A stretch of DNA of 64,000 bases from Atherinomorus stipes (lineage: Eukaryota; Chordata; Actinopteri; Atheriniformes; Atherinidae), in contig JALJCO010001098.1 of NCBI GenBank assembly GCA_023101725.1, positions 744,001 through 808,000 of the forward strand. The letters are read 5' to 3'. Below the pieces are notes generated by a model. It made no database searches. It saw only the letters and a program-made list of their open reading frames with translations, and had not been told where the DNA came from. Of this stretch, positions 61,384 through 64,000 are shown one piece after another. Made by a program: the position numbers and the translations under genes. Numbering within the stretch: position 1 is the first letter of the stretch; each line of letters begins with the position of its first letter.

Positions 61384-62017
61384 CAGTCATCCTCAAAATT
61401 ATTCATACCTCCCAATTTAAGAAAAGGCTAAATTTACAAGAGTAATTAAAATAATGAGAAACTGAAGAAAATTTTTTTAAATGCACAAAATTGTATTTTA
61501 GTAAAATTAATTTTTGCTTTTGAATTGTGATTGGATTTAAGAAAAAAACAACCAAAACTGTCTCAGACATATTGAGAGGGTCCCGCCTGCGGCTTGCAGG
61601 ATGAGGCGGAGTTGGACATTAGGCGGGGGTCGGACATCCGACTCCGCCCACATCACTGTTTTAAGCTGTTTATTTTAACTCCTCCCCTAAAAGCACCTTT
61701 CCCATGAACATGGACCAACATACCTGTCAACAGGTGCAGACGTCTTTTTGAACATTAGAGAAAACACCTGATTGCAGTGATTGCCTCAAAGTGTTGCTCA
61801 ATAAAATTTTAGCTTTGGGGCCCCATTATGCTTGTTTACTTGTTTTATTTTTAGTTTCTTTTTAATATTTCTTTCGAACCACAATTAAGAATCAATGTCA
61901 TGATTTTAATAGAATTTTTATTTATCATTACTTTAGTCAATTTCAACTTATTTCACTGACAGCTCTTTTTTTTTTCTTCCTTCTTTAATTAGAGGGTGTG
62001 AATAATTTTGAGGACTG
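61384..62017. mobile_element. Tc1/mariner-type MITE, family A copy 3
   Basis: The ends CAGTCATCCTCAAAATTATT and AATAATTTTGAGGACTG are inverted and bordered by TA (61382-61383 and 62018-62019). Compared with the copy at 35413, it carries a GC-rich insertion of about 115 bp at about 61577-61690 (GTCCCGCCTGCGG onward). Confidence 0.82.
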
Positions 62018-63134
62018 TATTTTTCTTATTTCAGATCAAGCTAGTTACTATTCTTGGAGATTTGATGCTGCCACATTATTTTTTCATATTATTTCTCAAT
62101 ATTTGCACTGTTCTTTTTTGTACTGCATTTACTTTTATTTTGTTGGAGATCGACCAATCGATTACTTGAGAAAAAAAAAAGATCACATTAATCAATGGGG
62201 AAAAAAAATAAAAAAATCAATAGGTGCAGCTCTATAATTTGACTTCTTCTTTGACAGTGTGGCATTTAAATATGAAAATATATACACAATTCAAGATATT
62301 TAAGTCTCAATTCATGTTGACTGACATGAGCCAAGGTGTAAACATTACTGTCTAATGTCATATGGGGGCGTTGTAGGTTTGTAACGACTATATTCTCCCC
62401 CGAGGGCAAAAAAAGAAAAAGAAAATAGCCTTATCTCAGGGAGAGAAGTTCATTTTGGGCATCTAGCTGTAATACTGCCTGTGCAGTGGAACAAATCCTT
62501 AGAAAACATGTTTATCCTTCTTAATTATAATGTTAATCTTCATTTACAGGAATTAACTTTGGAAACAGAGTGACTGGAGAAGTTTTAAATAAGTATTTTA
62601 AATAAATAAATGTGACTTCTAGTCCAGTGCGACTTGTTTGCTTTTTTTCCTCTTCATGACACATTTTTTGACTGATGCGGCTTATACTCTGGAGCGACTT
62701 ATAGTCCAAAAGATGCGTTTTAATTTCTGAAAACCAGGGTTGTATTTTCTGGTTTTTCATTTCAATTTCATTCTGTTCAATGATGCAGAAAAGTGCTGCA
62801 ATCTCATTAGAAACCAGCCTGATGTGAAAGACATTTCCATCATCACTACATCTACATGCTCGTGTCTGAACTCTTGTTGGATTAAATGCCACTGCAATTA
62901 CTATTCAATATTTATAGCAAAAAAATTACTTAAACATAAAGAATTCCTTTAATCAAATGAAGACAAACCGATGATAGTTTCAAGTCATCACTCAGCTTTA
63001 AGCAGTGATGTGAAAAACCAATAGCCACGTCAGAAATCTAAAATTCAGCCTCACATTAAGACAGTTGTGAACTCAGCCTGCCATCACACAGAGGGTCAAA
63101 GGGCTGAGGTTTCAGTGGGATTTAGAAAAACTGT

Positions 63135-63560
63135 GCATCCATTTATCTTTAGTAGACAAGACGACTGTAACACTGTCCTTACAGGTTTTCATAAAAAGTC
63201 CAGACAGCTGTAGTTAGTCCAGAATGCTGCTGCTCCAGTACTTAAATGGGATCAGTCCTCAGATCTTTACACGCGCTTCCCGTTTGCTAGAATAATTAAC
63301 TTTCAAATCCTGCTGTTGGTTTACAAAGCTCTGAATGGTTTAGGACCAAATCCATTCAGGATCTTCTGGCCTGTTATGAACCAACCATGTCCCTCAGGTC
63401 ACCAGGGTCGTGTACTTTCAGTGCCAGAGTCAGAACTAAACATGGGAAGGCAGCATTCAGTTTTTATGCTCCTCACATGTGGAACAAATTTCCAGAAACC
63501 TGCAGGTCTGATTAGCTCTGAGCTGCTTTAAATCAAGATTAAAAACTTAGTTTGCTGCAT
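63135..63560 (+). pseudogene. LINE ORF2 3'-end fragment
   Basis: The plus strand encodes SRQDDCNTVL-like residues, then LVQNAAAPVL, FQILLLVYKALNGLG and the block around SVPESELN. This is the characteristic order of the region following the reverse transcriptase in fish non-LTR retrotransposons of the L2/CR1-like group. Frames shift and stops intervene; the rest of the element is absent. It is a 5'-truncated dead copy inside the tubulin intron. Confidence 0.72.
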
Positions 63561-64000
63561 TTTATCAAAACTGTTAATCCCTCACTGCAATTCATTTCCT
63601 TCCAGGACCGTCCGGATCCCACTTTTTCACTTTTGACACCAACAGACAGGTAAAGTATCGGTCGATGCCCTGATAAAGATACTTTTCTAGGTTTTGGGCC
63701 AAAAATTATGCATATTGATCTGATCATTATTTTATTTTTGGTTTAAGTTAGGTTTGTCTGTTTTGTGGAACCTCACCTCTAAAAGTCTGGTTCAACCGGT
63801 AAATGAAATAAGTTTATAACAGTAAGTATGAGGAAAAACTGACCCATTTATTATGGGTTACCAATGGGTAGGATGAATTTTTAACATACAAACATAATAT
63901 ACAAATAAATTAAGACTTAGGTAGAAGTGCTAGAAAGAAAAGCTGGAATGGATTTCCTGGATTGGCAAATTTTGACACGTTACGATCCAATCAAATCTAC

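Overview
The window is nuclear DNA from a bony fish, probably a percomorph teleost. The grounds are spliced vertebrate genes with consensus GT/AG introns, an A+T-rich background, and dense typical teleost repeats: decayed Tc1-like transposases, hAT-type MITEs, a V-SINE (Mermaid/DANA type) and LINE ends. There are no operons, phage genes or CRISPR arrays. Species was not determined.

Three protein-coding genes are supported, all on the minus strand. (1) 2.1-3.9 kb: the 5' end of tcf19, an FHA-domain transcription factor. It has one coding exon, a probable non-coding first exon and a CpG-rich promoter with cell-cycle-type elements; the rest runs off the left edge. (2) 18.15-47.1 kb, with a probable untranslated first exon near 55.1 kb: a complete gene for a 549-residue type I membrane protein. 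It has a signal peptide, three Ig V-like domains, one transmembrane helix and a 203-residue cytoplasmic tail. I assembled nine coding exons from splice sites; they join without a frame error (1,650 nt, 550 codons including the stop). None of the three Ig domains has the usual B-F cysteine pair. I do not recognise a named gene. (3) 59.9-60.7 kb: the last exon of a class I-like beta-tubulin (tubb/tubb5), starting at codon 175, where vertebrate beta-tubulin genes normally have no intron; upstream exons lie beyond the right edge.

TCF19 and TUBB both lie in the human MHC class I framework region, so the window probably belongs to the corresponding teleost block, with the Ig receptor gene between two framework genes.

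The rest is non-coding and repeat-rich. 3.9-18.1 kb holds a hAT transposase remnant, several MITEs, a SINE tail and a G-rich polypurine tract. The Ig gene introns (the largest 13.2 and 5.2 kb, plus an 8 kb 5' intron) carry two or three broken Tc1-like transposases, one split by another DNA element, foldback MITEs, a long inverted repeat, a GC-rich retroposon-like insert with a 37-bp tandem repeat, and a V-SINE with a target-site duplication. The tubulin intron contains transposons nested three deep. The right edge holds a LINE ORF2 3' fragment.

The best candidate for an undescribed system is the cysteine-less, MHC-linked Ig receptor with its 21-nt frame-neutral microexon and long tyrosine-bearing tail.
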